This document shows positions 1-5,516 of a stretch of 7,018 nt of DNA, piece by piece. A program made the translations under genes and the position numbers. A model generated the notes under the pieces. The model searched no databases and was not told where the DNA came from. It saw nothing but the letters and a program-made list of their open reading frames with translations. Numbering within the stretch: the first letter of the stretch is position 1; every line of letters begins with the position of its first letter. Source of the stretch: Deltaproteobacteria bacterium (GTDB lineage: Bacteria; Desulfobacterota; Deferrimicrobia; Deferrimicrobiales; Deferrimicrobiaceae); contig DOTC01000006.1 of NCBI GenBank assembly GCA_003513855.1, positions 1 to 7,018 of the forward strand, written 5' to 3'.

Positions 1-302
1 CCGGACTTGAGCTTGTCCATGTACTGGCGGTAACGCCTGTTCCACGGCTGGGGGTCCACCCCCGTATCGCGGCTCCGGAGAATCTTGTAGATGGACCGGA
101 CGGACTTCGCATCCATGATCCGACGCAGACCGACCTGCTCCACGTTGTTCATGGGAATCATGATGGTCACGCCGGTGTCGAGGATCCGCAGAACATAGAA
201 GGATGCCTTCTCGCCCCCCGAAATCGACTTCGATTCGATTGCCTGCACCATTCCGATCCCTTGGGCCGGATACACGGCCAAATCCCCCACTTTGAAGTTC
301 AT
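1..302 (-). CDS. CarD/CdnL-family RNA polymerase-binding transcriptional regulator (3' end outside window)
   Basis: The minus strand reads from an ATG at 300-302 to the window edge, giving 100 codons without a stop. The protein begins MNFKVGDLAVYPAQGIGMVQ, which is the characteristic start of the CarD/CdnL/TRCF-interaction domain, a Tudor-like fold that binds the RNA polymerase beta subunit. The following residues (about 20-60: FYVLRILDTGVTIMIPMNN) continue that domain, and the remainder enters the helical C-terminal region that in CdnL proteins contacts promoter DNA at the upstream edge of the bubble. Family members stabilise the open complex and affect rRNA and stress promoters. A GGAGGG ribosome site (312-317) lies 9 bases before the ATG, and a strong promoter lies further upstream on the same strand. 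The gene is divergent to the DUF362 gene. The C-terminus is missing only because the window ends; nothing looks degenerate. The family call is secure; the exact regulon is unknown. Confidence 0.93.
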   Translation of the reverse strand, partial: MNFKVGDLAVYPAQGIGMVQAIESKSISGGEKASFYVLRILDTGVTIMIPMNNVEQVGLRRIMDAKSVRSIYKILRSRDTGVDPQPWNRRYRQYMDKLKS

Positions 303-357
303 TGGAACAGACCCTCCGAGGAGCTACCAGGAAGTGTGATAGAAGTATTTGTTTTGC

Positions 358-366
358 TGGTATTAT
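358..366 (+). promoter_or_regulatory. Candidate extended -10 promoter for the DUF362-activase unit
   Basis: The plus strand carries TGG followed directly by TATTAT (361-366), which fits an extended -10 (TGnTATAAT) with one mismatch. No good -35 hexamer sits 16-18 bases upstream, which is tolerated by extended -10 promoters. A start near base 373 would give a short leader that includes the ribosome site at 394-401. The box occupies almost the same bases as the minus-strand -10 of carD, so the two promoters would compete for polymerase. Confidence 0.5.
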
Positions 367-391
367 AAGCGGATATCCCTGTTTCTGTCAA
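362..391 (-). promoter_or_regulatory. Near-consensus sigma-70 promoter for the CarD-family gene
   Basis: Read on the minus strand, a perfect TTGACA (plus-strand 386-391) is followed after 18 bases by a perfect TATAAT (plus-strand 362-367). Transcription would start near base 355, leaving a leader of roughly 53 bases before the ATG at 302. Both hexamers match consensus in a GC-rich genome, so the call is strong for a sequence-only prediction. High, housekeeping-level expression would suit a CdnL-type factor. The element overlaps the plus-strand promoter candidate of the DUF362 gene. Confidence 0.8.
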
Positions 392-393
392 TC

Positions 394-401
394 GGAAGGA
401 G
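394..401 (+). promoter_or_regulatory. Ribosome binding site fixing the DUF362 start
   Basis: GGAAGGAG ends 5 bases before the ATG at 407. The same frame is open back to a TTG at 302, but that longer form would add 35 residues unlike the family and would begin inside the carD leader, so the site supports the shorter protein. Confidence 0.75.
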
Positions 402-406
402 CCCGC

Positions 407-1474
407 ATGCCCTCGACCGTATGGTTCGCCGACCTTTCCGCCCCTCCGGGGAGGAGCCTGATCGACAAGACGGGAGAGCTCCTCCGGGCAGCGGAGCTCT
501 CCGGGAAAATCGGCCCGGGGGACCTCACGGCGGTGAAGCTTCACTTCGGGGAGAGGGGAAACGTCTCGTTCGTCCGGCCGGTCTTCGTGCGGAAGATCGT
601 CGAGGAGATCGCCGCCGTGGGGGGGAAACCGTTCCTGACGGACACCAACACGCTGTACGTCGGCGGGCGCAGCAACTCCGTGGACCATCTCCGGACGGCC
701 GTCGCCAACGGGTTCGCCTTCGCGGTGGTCGACGCCCCGCTCCTCATCGCGGACGGGATCCGGGGGGAGAGTTCGGTCCGCGTCCCCGTGGAGGGGAAGA
801 TCTTCTCCGAGGTGGCGATCGGCGCGGAGATCGTCAACGCCGACGCGATCGTGGCGGTGACCCATTTCAAGGGGCACGAACTGTCCGGGTTCGGCGGGAC
901 GATCAAGAACCTTGGGATGGGGTGCGCCGCGCGGTCGGGGAAACTTGCCCAGCACTCCACGGTATCCCCCACCGTGGACCCGGCCAACTGCACCGCGTGC
1001 GGGACGTGTGTCGCCCACTGCCCGTCCGGCGCCATCGAGATCCTCTCCAAAGAGGCGCTCATCGATCCGGCAACCTGCATCGGATGCGCGGACTGCATCG
1101 TCGTCTGCCCGGAGCACACGGTGCTGGTCGACTGGAACGAGGCGTCTTCGACGGTCCAGAGGAAGATGGCGGAGCACGCGGCGGGGGCGTTGCGGGGGAA
1201 GAAGGAGGCCAGCCTGTTCCTCTCCTTCGTCATGCAGATTTCCCCCTATTGCGACTGTTATGGGAACAACGACCGCCCGATCGCCCCGGACGTCGGGATC
1301 CTCTCCTCGGGGGATCCCGTCGCGCTCGACCAGGCATGCGCGGACCTCGTCATCCGGGCCGCCGGGAAAGACCCCTTCCGGGAAACGCACCCGGAGGTCG
1401 ACTGGACGATCCAGCTCGCCCACGCCGAGGAACTGGGTCTCGGGACAAGGAAGTATATCCTGGAGACCCTCTGA
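407..1474 (+). CDS. DUF362 domain protein with two ferredoxin-type [4Fe-4S] motifs
   Basis: This 355-residue protein matches the DUF362 family (PF04015) architecture. The N-terminal part (residues about 1-185) carries the family's typical stretches VKLHFGERGN (43-52), a T-DTNTLYVG segment (78-86), and VTHFKGHELSGFGGTIKNLG (151-170). A ferredoxin insert follows: Cys195-198-201-205-Pro and Cys224-227-230-234-Pro, two complete CxxCxxCxxxCP motifs predicted to bind two [4Fe-4S] clusters. The C-terminal part resumes the DUF362 fold (SPYCDCYG at 279-286, SSGDPVALDQAC at 300-311). No signal peptide or membrane segment is visible, so it should be cytoplasmic. The biochemical function of DUF362 proteins is not established; an electron-carrier role is inferred from the clusters. 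The stop codon overlaps the start of the downstream activase by one base, implying translational coupling and a joint role. The extra cysteines C173, C282 and C284 are worth noting as possible further metal or redox sites. Confidence 0.92.
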   Translation: MPSTVWFADLSAPPGRSLIDKTGELLRAAELSGKIGPGDLTAVKLHFGERGNVSFVRPVFVRKIVEEIAAVGGKPFLTDTNTLYVGGRSNSVDHLRTAVANGFAFAVVDAPLLIADGIRGESSVRVPVEGKIFSEVAIGAEIVNADAIVAVTHFKGHELSGFGGTIKNLGMGCAARSGKLAQHSTVSPTVDPANCTACGTCVAHCPSGAIEILSKEALIDPATCIGCADCIVVCPEHTVLVDWNEASSTVQRKMAEHAAGALRGKKEASLFLSFVMQISPYCDCYGNNDRPIAPDVGILSSGDPVALDQACADLVIRAAGKDPFRETHPEVDWTIQLAHAEELGLGTRKYILETL

Positions 1475-2271
1475 TGACGGGAACGATGCTTTTTGCGGGA
1501 ATCGATATCGGGTCGCTTTCCACCGACGTCGTCCTGCTCGACCGGAAGGGGAAGATCGCCGGGTCGGCCATCGTCGCAACGGGCGCCTCCACGAAGAAGG
1601 CGTGCGAGGAGGCCTTGTCCCGGGCCCTGGGCGAAGCGGGATCCGTTCCCTCCGCGGTCGTCTTCACGGTTTCCACGGGGTACGGACGGGAGATGGCGGC
1701 ATCCGCCGACCTTGCGGTCACGGAAATCACCTGCCACGCAAGGGGGGCGCGCCACCTGTTCCCCCAGGCCAGGACGGTGCTGGACATCGGGGGGCAGGAC
1801 AGCAAGGTGATCCGGCTGACCCCCGACGGCAAAGTGGCCGACTTCGCGATGAACGACAAGTGTGCGGCCGGCACCGGGCGCTTTCTGGAGGTCATGGCGC
1901 GCACGCTGGAAATGGACCTCGAGGAGATGGGGCCCCGCTCCCTCCTGTCGCGGAAGACAGTGGCGGTAAGCTCCATGTGCACGGTATTCGCCGAGTCCGA
2001 GGTGATCTCGCTCATCGCTTCGGGGACACCCCCCGAGGACATCGCCCGGGGAATCCACCTCGCCATTGCAGACCGGATCGCCGCGCTCGCCGAAAGGGTG
2101 GGGCTGGCCTCTCCCGCCGTCATGACGGGGGGGGTGGCGAAAAATCCCGGCGCGCGCAGGGCGCTCGAGGGGAAATTCGGCTTCCCCCTCCTCGTTCCGG
2201 AGGACCCCCAGCTGGCGGGGGCGCTCGGAGCCGCTCTCATCGCACGGGAGAAGAGCCAGGCCCATCACTGA
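1474..2271 (+). CDS. Acyl-CoA dehydratase activase (HgdC/BcrD/BadG-type ATPase)
   Basis: The 265-residue product is a single-domain activator of the BcrAD/BadFG/HgdC family (ASKHA fold). Visible motifs are GIDIGSLSTD (9-18, phosphate 1), DIGGQDSK (104-111, phosphate 2), TGGVAKN (218-224, adenosine) and GALGAAL (249-255). Cys130 in NDKCAAGTGRF and Cys169 in SSMCTVFAESEV are the two cysteines that, contributed by each subunit of a homodimer, hold one [4Fe-4S] cluster; their 39-residue spacing equals that of Cys127 and Cys166 in Acidaminococcus HgdC. Such proteins hydrolyse ATP to push an electron to a very low potential into 2-hydroxyacyl-CoA dehydratases or benzoyl-CoA reductases, and they are oxygen-sensitive. 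The ATG overlaps the DUF362 stop (TGATG), with GGAG at 1462-1465 spaced 8 bases away; an in-frame ATG at 1486 is an alternative. No dehydratase or reductase subunit follows, so the target enzyme must be elsewhere. The catalytic class is certain, the substrate unknown. Confidence 0.94.
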   Translation: MTGTMLFAGIDIGSLSTDVVLLDRKGKIAGSAIVATGASTKKACEEALSRALGEAGSVPSAVVFTVSTGYGREMAASADLAVTEITCHARGARHLFPQARTVLDIGGQDSKVIRLTPDGKVADFAMNDKCAAGTGRFLEVMARTLEMDLEEMGPRSLLSRKTVAVSSMCTVFAESEVISLIASGTPPEDIARGIHLAIADRIAALAERVGLASPAVMTGGVAKNPGARRALEGKFGFPLLVPEDPQLAGALGAALIAREKSQAHH

Positions 2272-2291
2272 AGGTCCCGGCTCTCCCGTCA

Positions 2292-2320
2292 GACCGTCCG
2301 GTGGGGATCCCTCCCCGGTC
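2292..2320. terminator. GC-rich dyad between convergent genes, possible bidirectional terminator
   Basis: The 49-base gap between the activase stop and the end of the HD-GYP gene holds nested inverted repeats: GACCG (2292-2296) with CGGTC (2316-2320), and an alternative stem CCGG-GGGG / CCCTCCCCGG at 2298-2318 with one mismatch and a three-base loop. Position between convergent stops suits a shared terminator. There is no U-tract on either strand, so intrinsic termination is uncertain. Confidence 0.35.
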
Positions 2321-3382
2321 CTACAACTCCTTGGACATGTCGAAGATTTCCCGGAACCGGTCGGCGTTCGTCCGGAAAATCTCGAGAATTTCCGGATCGA
2401 AGTGATCGGGATCCGTCCGGCCGTCCCCCATCGTGATGATCGCGACAGCCGTCTCGTGATCGAAGGGGGGCTTGTAGGGGCGTTTGCTCCGGAGCGCGTC
2501 GTACTGGTCGATGAGGTTCAGGATTCTCCCCTCGATGGGGATCTCCTTCCCCTTGAGCCCCGCGGGATACCCTTTCCCGTCCCATCTCTCGTGGTGGTAG
2601 AGGGCGAACTTCTCTGCAGCCAGCAGGTAGGGACTGTCCGAGCCCCGGAGGATCTTCGCACCGATGGCGGGATGGGTCTTCATGATGTCGAACTCCTCGT
2701 GCGTCAACTTGCCCGGCTTGAGGAGGATCGAATCGGGGATCCCCACCTTTCCGATGTCGTGCATCGGCGCCGCGTAGAACATGATGTCGGCTTCCTGCGG
2801 CGGGATGTTCAGCGCCCTGACGATGACCTCCGTGTAGGAGCTGATCCGCTTGACGTGGACGTAGGTGCCCTCGTCGCGGTACTCCGCGGCGAGCGTCAGC
2901 CTCTGCACGGTGTCGATCAGCGCCTCCCTGAGCTTCCGTGTCCTCTCGTCCACCTGCATTTCCAGGATCTTGCTGTGGTTCTCGAGGAAGTCCTGGTACT
3001 TCTTGACCTTCAGGAGATTGTTGACCCGGACCACCAGCTCCGTGCTGTCGACGGGCTTTCCCAGGAAGTCGTTCGCCCCCGCCCGGAGGGCCGCGATTTT
3101 CGATTCCCGGTCCGTCTGGGCGGTAAACATCACGACGGGGATGCTCCGCGTACCGGAGCCGTTCTTGAGCCGGCGGCACGTCTCGAAGCCGTCCATCTCC
3201 GGCATCGAGATGTCCAGAAGGATAATGTCGGGGTGCTGCTCCTTCGCCCGGTCAAGTCCTTCGAGACCGTTCGAGGCCGAATCGACCGCGAAGCCGTTGT
3301 TCGAAAGAATCTCCCCCATGACGTCCACCACTTCCGCCTGGTCGTCGACGATCAGCACCCTTGCCTTCTGCCGGGTGGGCAT
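2321..3382 (-). CDS. Response regulator with HD-GYP cyclic-di-GMP phosphodiesterase output domain
   Basis: The 353-residue protein has two domains. Residues about 7-125 form a CheY-like receiver: acidic pair D13-D14, phospho-acceptor D57 in [12 protein letters not shown], switch T87, and K109 in GKP. A linker likely to be helical (about 125-155) leads to an HD-GYP domain (about 155-353) with H176, the HD pair H208-D209 in [12 protein letters not shown]237, H263-H264 in [14 protein letters not shown] (GYP at 271-273) and D292. All the metal-binding positions I can place are present, so the phosphodiesterase hydrolysing cyclic di-GMP is predicted active and controlled by phosphorylation of the receiver. 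The cognate histidine kinase is not in the window. The ATG at 3380-3382 is preceded by AAGGAG (3392-3397). It lies 62 bases downstream of the PLP-enzyme gene on the same strand with no clear promoter between, so co-transcription is likely. It probably affects motility or biofilm, but no target is visible. Confidence 0.94.
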   Translation of the reverse strand: MPTRQKARVLIVDDQAEVVDVMGEILSNNGFAVDSASNGLEGLDRAKEQHPDIILLDISMPEMDGFETCRRLKNGSGTRSIPVVMFTAQTDRESKIAALRAGANDFLGKPVDSTELVVRVNNLLKVKKYQDFLENHSKILEMQVDERTRKLREALIDTVQRLTLAAEYRDEGTYVHVKRISSYTEVIVRALNIPPQEADIMFYAAPMHDIGKVGIPDSILLKPGKLTHEEFDIMKTHPAIGAKILRGSDSPYLLAAEKFALYHHERWDGKGYPAGLKGKEIPIEGRILNLIDQYDALRSKRPYKPPFDHETAVAIITMGDGRTDPDHFDPEILEIFRTNADRFREIFDMSKEL

Positions 3383-3444
3383 TGCGTCTCTCTCCTTTCC
3401 CCCTGCAGCTTCCTATTCCTTATCGGTAAAACCTCTCCGCCGGA

Positions 3445-4626
3445 TTACTCTTTTTCCCCGCCGCCTCCCCCGGCGGCCCGCTGCGACCCGGCTTCCTCTT
3501 TCACGATCCGGAAGAAGCGGGATATCTCCTCGGAAGTGTTATAGAAATGGGGGGATATGCGGATCCCCTCGCTCCGCGGGGAGCACACCACGTTCCGGGA
3601 AAGGAGCGCCTTCCAGAGAAGCTTCGGATCCGCTCCGGGGACCCGGAACGTCACGATCCCGGACCGCTCCTCGGGGTGGCGCGGGGTGACCACCTCATAT
3701 CCCGACCGGAGGGCGCACTCGATCGCCTCCTCGGTAAGCCGGCGGACCCGCTCCCAGATTCGCCCCACGCCGACCGAAAGAATCAGCTGGAGCGAGACGC
3801 CGAACGCGGCGAGCCCCACGGTGTTGAAGCTGCCCGGCTCGAAACGCTTTGCATCCGGCGAGAGATGAAAATCGTACTGCTCGAAGTCGAACCGGTTCCG
3901 GACGGAATGCCAGCCGAGCACAACCGGCTCCACCATCTCCATCACGTCCCGGGAAATGTAGAACCCGCCGATCCCTTCCGGGGAAAGCATCCATTTGTGG
4001 CCATCCGCCGCAAGGGCGTCGATTCCGTACGCCCTGACGTCCATCGGAACGACGCCGAGGCTCTGGATCGCGTCCACGAAGAAGAAGATCCCCTGCTTCT
4101 GACAGTACTCTCCGATCCCCGCCAGATCGTTCCGGTACCCGTTTGCGAATTCCACCGAGGAGAGCGCGATGAGACGGGTCTTTCCGTCGCAGGCGGCGAA
4201 CACGTCATCCTTCCGGACTCTCCCCTCCCTCGCCTGTACCATGCGGACCTCGATGTTGTGCGCTTCGAGGCGCATCCAGGGATAGATGTTGGCGGGGAAC
4301 TCCACGTTGGCGGTGACCAGGTTGTCCCCCTCCTTCCACGGGAAGCCCGCGGCGATCAGGGAGATCCCCTCCGACGTGTTCTTGATGATGGCGATCTCGT
4401 CGCTCGAGGCCCCGATCAGCCGGGCGAACCTGTCGCGCGCCTCGTCGGAAGACTCCACCCACTTCCGGAGATGGAATGCGCCCTCGTCCCGGTATTGCTG
4501 CAGCACCCGGATGCCCGCCGAGGCGGAGGACGCCGGGATGGGAGAGACCCCCGCGTGGTTCAGGTACAGGAGCCGAGCGGCCACGGGAAACTCTGCGGCC
4601 CGCATGGTTTCGACGTCGATCGGCAC
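3445..4626 (-). CDS. Class V aminotransferase-fold PLP-dependent enzyme (cysteine desulfurase-like, lacking the catalytic Cys loop)
   Basis: The 393-residue protein has the class V aminotransferase fold (PF00266). Seen in order: YLNHAGVSPIP (21-31), KNTSEGISLIAAGFPW (82-97, PLP phosphate region), VDAIQSLGVVPMDV (184-197; D185 binds the pyridine nitrogen), DGHKWMLSPEGIGGFY (208-223; K211 is the Schiff-base lysine), FEPGSFNT (262-269) and IRISPHFYNT (355-364; R356 probably binds the substrate carboxylate). Compared with SufS, the segment between the VVCSPR strand and the RIS-YNT strand is short and lacks the RTGHHC loop with the catalytic cysteine. Desulfurase activity by the SufS mechanism is therefore unlikely; isopenicillin-N-epimerase-like, lyase or aminotransferase chemistry fits better. 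The substrate cannot be told. The start is GTG, chosen for the strong AGGAGGG site. The C-terminus ends in a low-complexity Gly-rich tail (AAGGGGGEKE). The gene is divergent to the ThiF-like gene and likely co-transcribed with the HD-GYP gene. Confidence 0.88.
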   Translation of the reverse strand: MPIDVETMRAAEFPVAARLLYLNHAGVSPIPASSASAGIRVLQQYRDEGAFHLRKWVESSDEARDRFARLIGASSDEIAIIKNTSEGISLIAAGFPWKEGDNLVTANVEFPANIYPWMRLEAHNIEVRMVQAREGRVRKDDVFAACDGKTRLIALSSVEFANGYRNDLAGIGEYCQKQGIFFFVDAIQSLGVVPMDVRAYGIDALAADGHKWMLSPEGIGGFYISRDVMEMVEPVVLGWHSVRNRFDFEQYDFHLSPDAKRFEPGSFNTVGLAAFGVSLQLILSVGVGRIWERVRRLTEEAIECALRSGYEVVTPRHPEERSGIVTFRVPGADPKLLWKALLSRNVVCSPRSEGIRISPHFYNTSEEISRFFRIVKEEAGSQRAAGGGGGEKE

Positions 4627-4633
4627 GGCCTTT

Positions 4634-4640
4634 CCCTCCT
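4634..4640 (-). promoter_or_regulatory. Ribosome binding site supporting a GTG start
   Basis: On the minus strand AGGAGGG is followed after 7 bases by GTG (4624-4626), which begins MPIDVETMRA. The in-frame ATG eight codons in has no comparable site, so the GTG start is preferred. Confidence 0.75.
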
Positions 4641-4691
4641 GCGGATGGTGCGCAATCCCTATGTTACCAAGGATCCCGCGGGTCCATGGAG

Positions 4692-4697
4692 TATAAT
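4692..4697 (+). promoter_or_regulatory. Perfect TATAAT box directly before the ThiF-like gene
   Basis: A consensus -10 hexamer lies 6 bases before the ATG at 4704, which would place the transcription start at or next to the start codon and make the mRNA nearly leaderless. No convincing -35 hexamer is found 16-19 bases upstream and there is no TGn extension, so this may be chance or require an activator. If translation began at the ATG at 4686, the box would be inside the gene and could not serve it. Confidence 0.3.
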
Positions 4698-4703
4698 AAG
4701 CGG

Positions 4704-5516
4704 ATGAAGCTCGACGACGGAACCACCCTGCGGTACAGCCGCAACATCCTGATCCGGGAGATCGGCCCCGAGGGGCAGGAGAAGATTCTCGGCTCTTCCG
4801 CCCTTGTGGTGGGGGCGGGCGGCCTGGGCTCGCCTGCGCTTCTGTACCTTGCCGCGGCCGGGATCGGCCGGATCGGGGTGGCTGACCGGGACCGCGTCGA
4901 GATCACGAATCTCAACCGGCAGGTGATCCACAAGGAGAGATCGGTGGGACGCCGGAAGGTGGAGTCGGCGGGGGAGTGCATCCGGGCGATCCGCTCCGAC
5001 GTGCTGCTGGAAGAGCACGGGGAGGCCATCACGGCGGAGAACGCCGTGCAACGGTTCCGGAAGTACGACGTCGTCATCGACGGAAGCGACAACTTCCCGA
5101 CCAAATACCTGTGCAGCGACGCATCCGTGCTGACGGGGGTCCCGCTCGTGCACGCGGGCGTCCTGCGGTTCGGGGGACAGATCCTGACGGTGATCCCCGG
5201 CGCGGGGCCTTGTCTGCGCTGCCTGATCCCGGAGATCCCCCCCCGGCGGGACGCGCCCACCTGTGCCGAGGCGGGGATCCTGGGGGGCGTCGCAGGCATC
5301 GTCGGTGCGTGGCAGGCCGTCGAGGCGCTCAAGATCATCACCGGGGTCGGAGAACCGCTTTCGGGCAGGCTGCTCGCCCTGGACACCCTGGCAGGCACCG
5401 TCTCCGTCCATGCCGTTTCCCGGGATCCGCGGTGCCCCGCGTGCGGCGAGGCTCCCCGGATCCGGCTTCCCCTCAAGGCCTCCGATTACGATCAGGAACG
5501 GAGCTGCATGATATGA
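4704..5516 (+). CDS. ThiF/MoeB/HesA-family E1-like adenylyltransferase
   Basis: The 270-residue protein is a complete bacterial E1-like enzyme. It shows LRYSRNILIREIGPEGQEKI (9-28), the ATP-binding GAGGLGSP (37-44), DRDRVEITNLNRQ (61-73), K85 in the RRK segment, and D129 in IDGSDNFPTKY, the Mg/adenylate region. Zinc ligands are C170 and C173 (CLRC) with C244 and C247 (CPAC). C187 in PTCAEAGILGG falls where ThiF-type enzymes carry the cysteine that links to the sulfur carrier. Family members adenylate the C-terminal Gly-Gly of ThiS- or MoaD-like proteins before sulfur loading. No such carrier is encoded nearby, so thiamine, molybdopterin or another pathway cannot be chosen. The start MKLDDGTTLRYS fits family N-termini; an in-frame ATG at 4686 would add six residues, and neither start has a well-placed ribosome site. 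Its stop overlaps the next gene by four bases. Confidence 0.9.
   Translation: MKLDDGTTLRYSRNILIREIGPEGQEKILGSSALVVGAGGLGSPALLYLAAAGIGRIGVADRDRVEITNLNRQVIHKERSVGRRKVESAGECIRAIRSDVLLEEHGEAITAENAVQRFRKYDVVIDGSDNFPTKYLCSDASVLTGVPLVHAGVLRFGGQILTVIPGAGPCLRCLIPEIPPRRDAPTCAEAGILGGVAGIVGAWQAVEALKIITGVGEPLSGRLLALDTLAGTVSVHAVSRDPRCPACGEAPRIRLPLKASDYDQERSCMI

Noticed and set aside
302..406. In-frame TTG at 302 as a longer start for the DUF362 protein
   Set aside because: The added 35 residues do not look like the family, the TTG lies on the carD start codon, and a strong GGAAGGAG site sits 5 bases before the ATG at 407.
299..1579. Long minus-strand open frame antisense to the DUF362 gene
   Set aside because: Arg/Gly/Asp/Pro-rich low-complexity translation with no recognisable motif; a typical shadow frame in GC-rich DNA opposite a gene with complete ferredoxin motifs.
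2127..2134. Run of eight G in the activase gene as a possible frameshift or phase-variation tract
   Set aside because: The reading frame is intact through it and encodes the conserved TGGV motif; such runs are expected at Gly-Gly codons in GC-rich DNA.
912..2405. Long plus-strand open frame spanning the DUF362 and activase genes
   Set aside because: Arg/Pro/Ser-rich translation in a different frame from two well-recognised proteins; no domain signature.
3445..4626. Calling the PLP enzyme SufS or IscS
   Set aside because: The conserved catalytic-cysteine loop (RTGHHC-type) is absent between the last two core strands.
4675..4682. CCCGCGGG palindrome upstream of the ThiF-like gene as an operator
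   Set aside because: Eight-base GC palindromes are frequent in this composition and no second copy or extended symmetry is seen.
2402..4707. Two long plus-strand open frames opposite the HD-GYP and PLP-enzyme genes
   Set aside because: They mirror codons of the real minus-strand genes and contain no motifs; the minus-strand proteins have intact catalytic residues.
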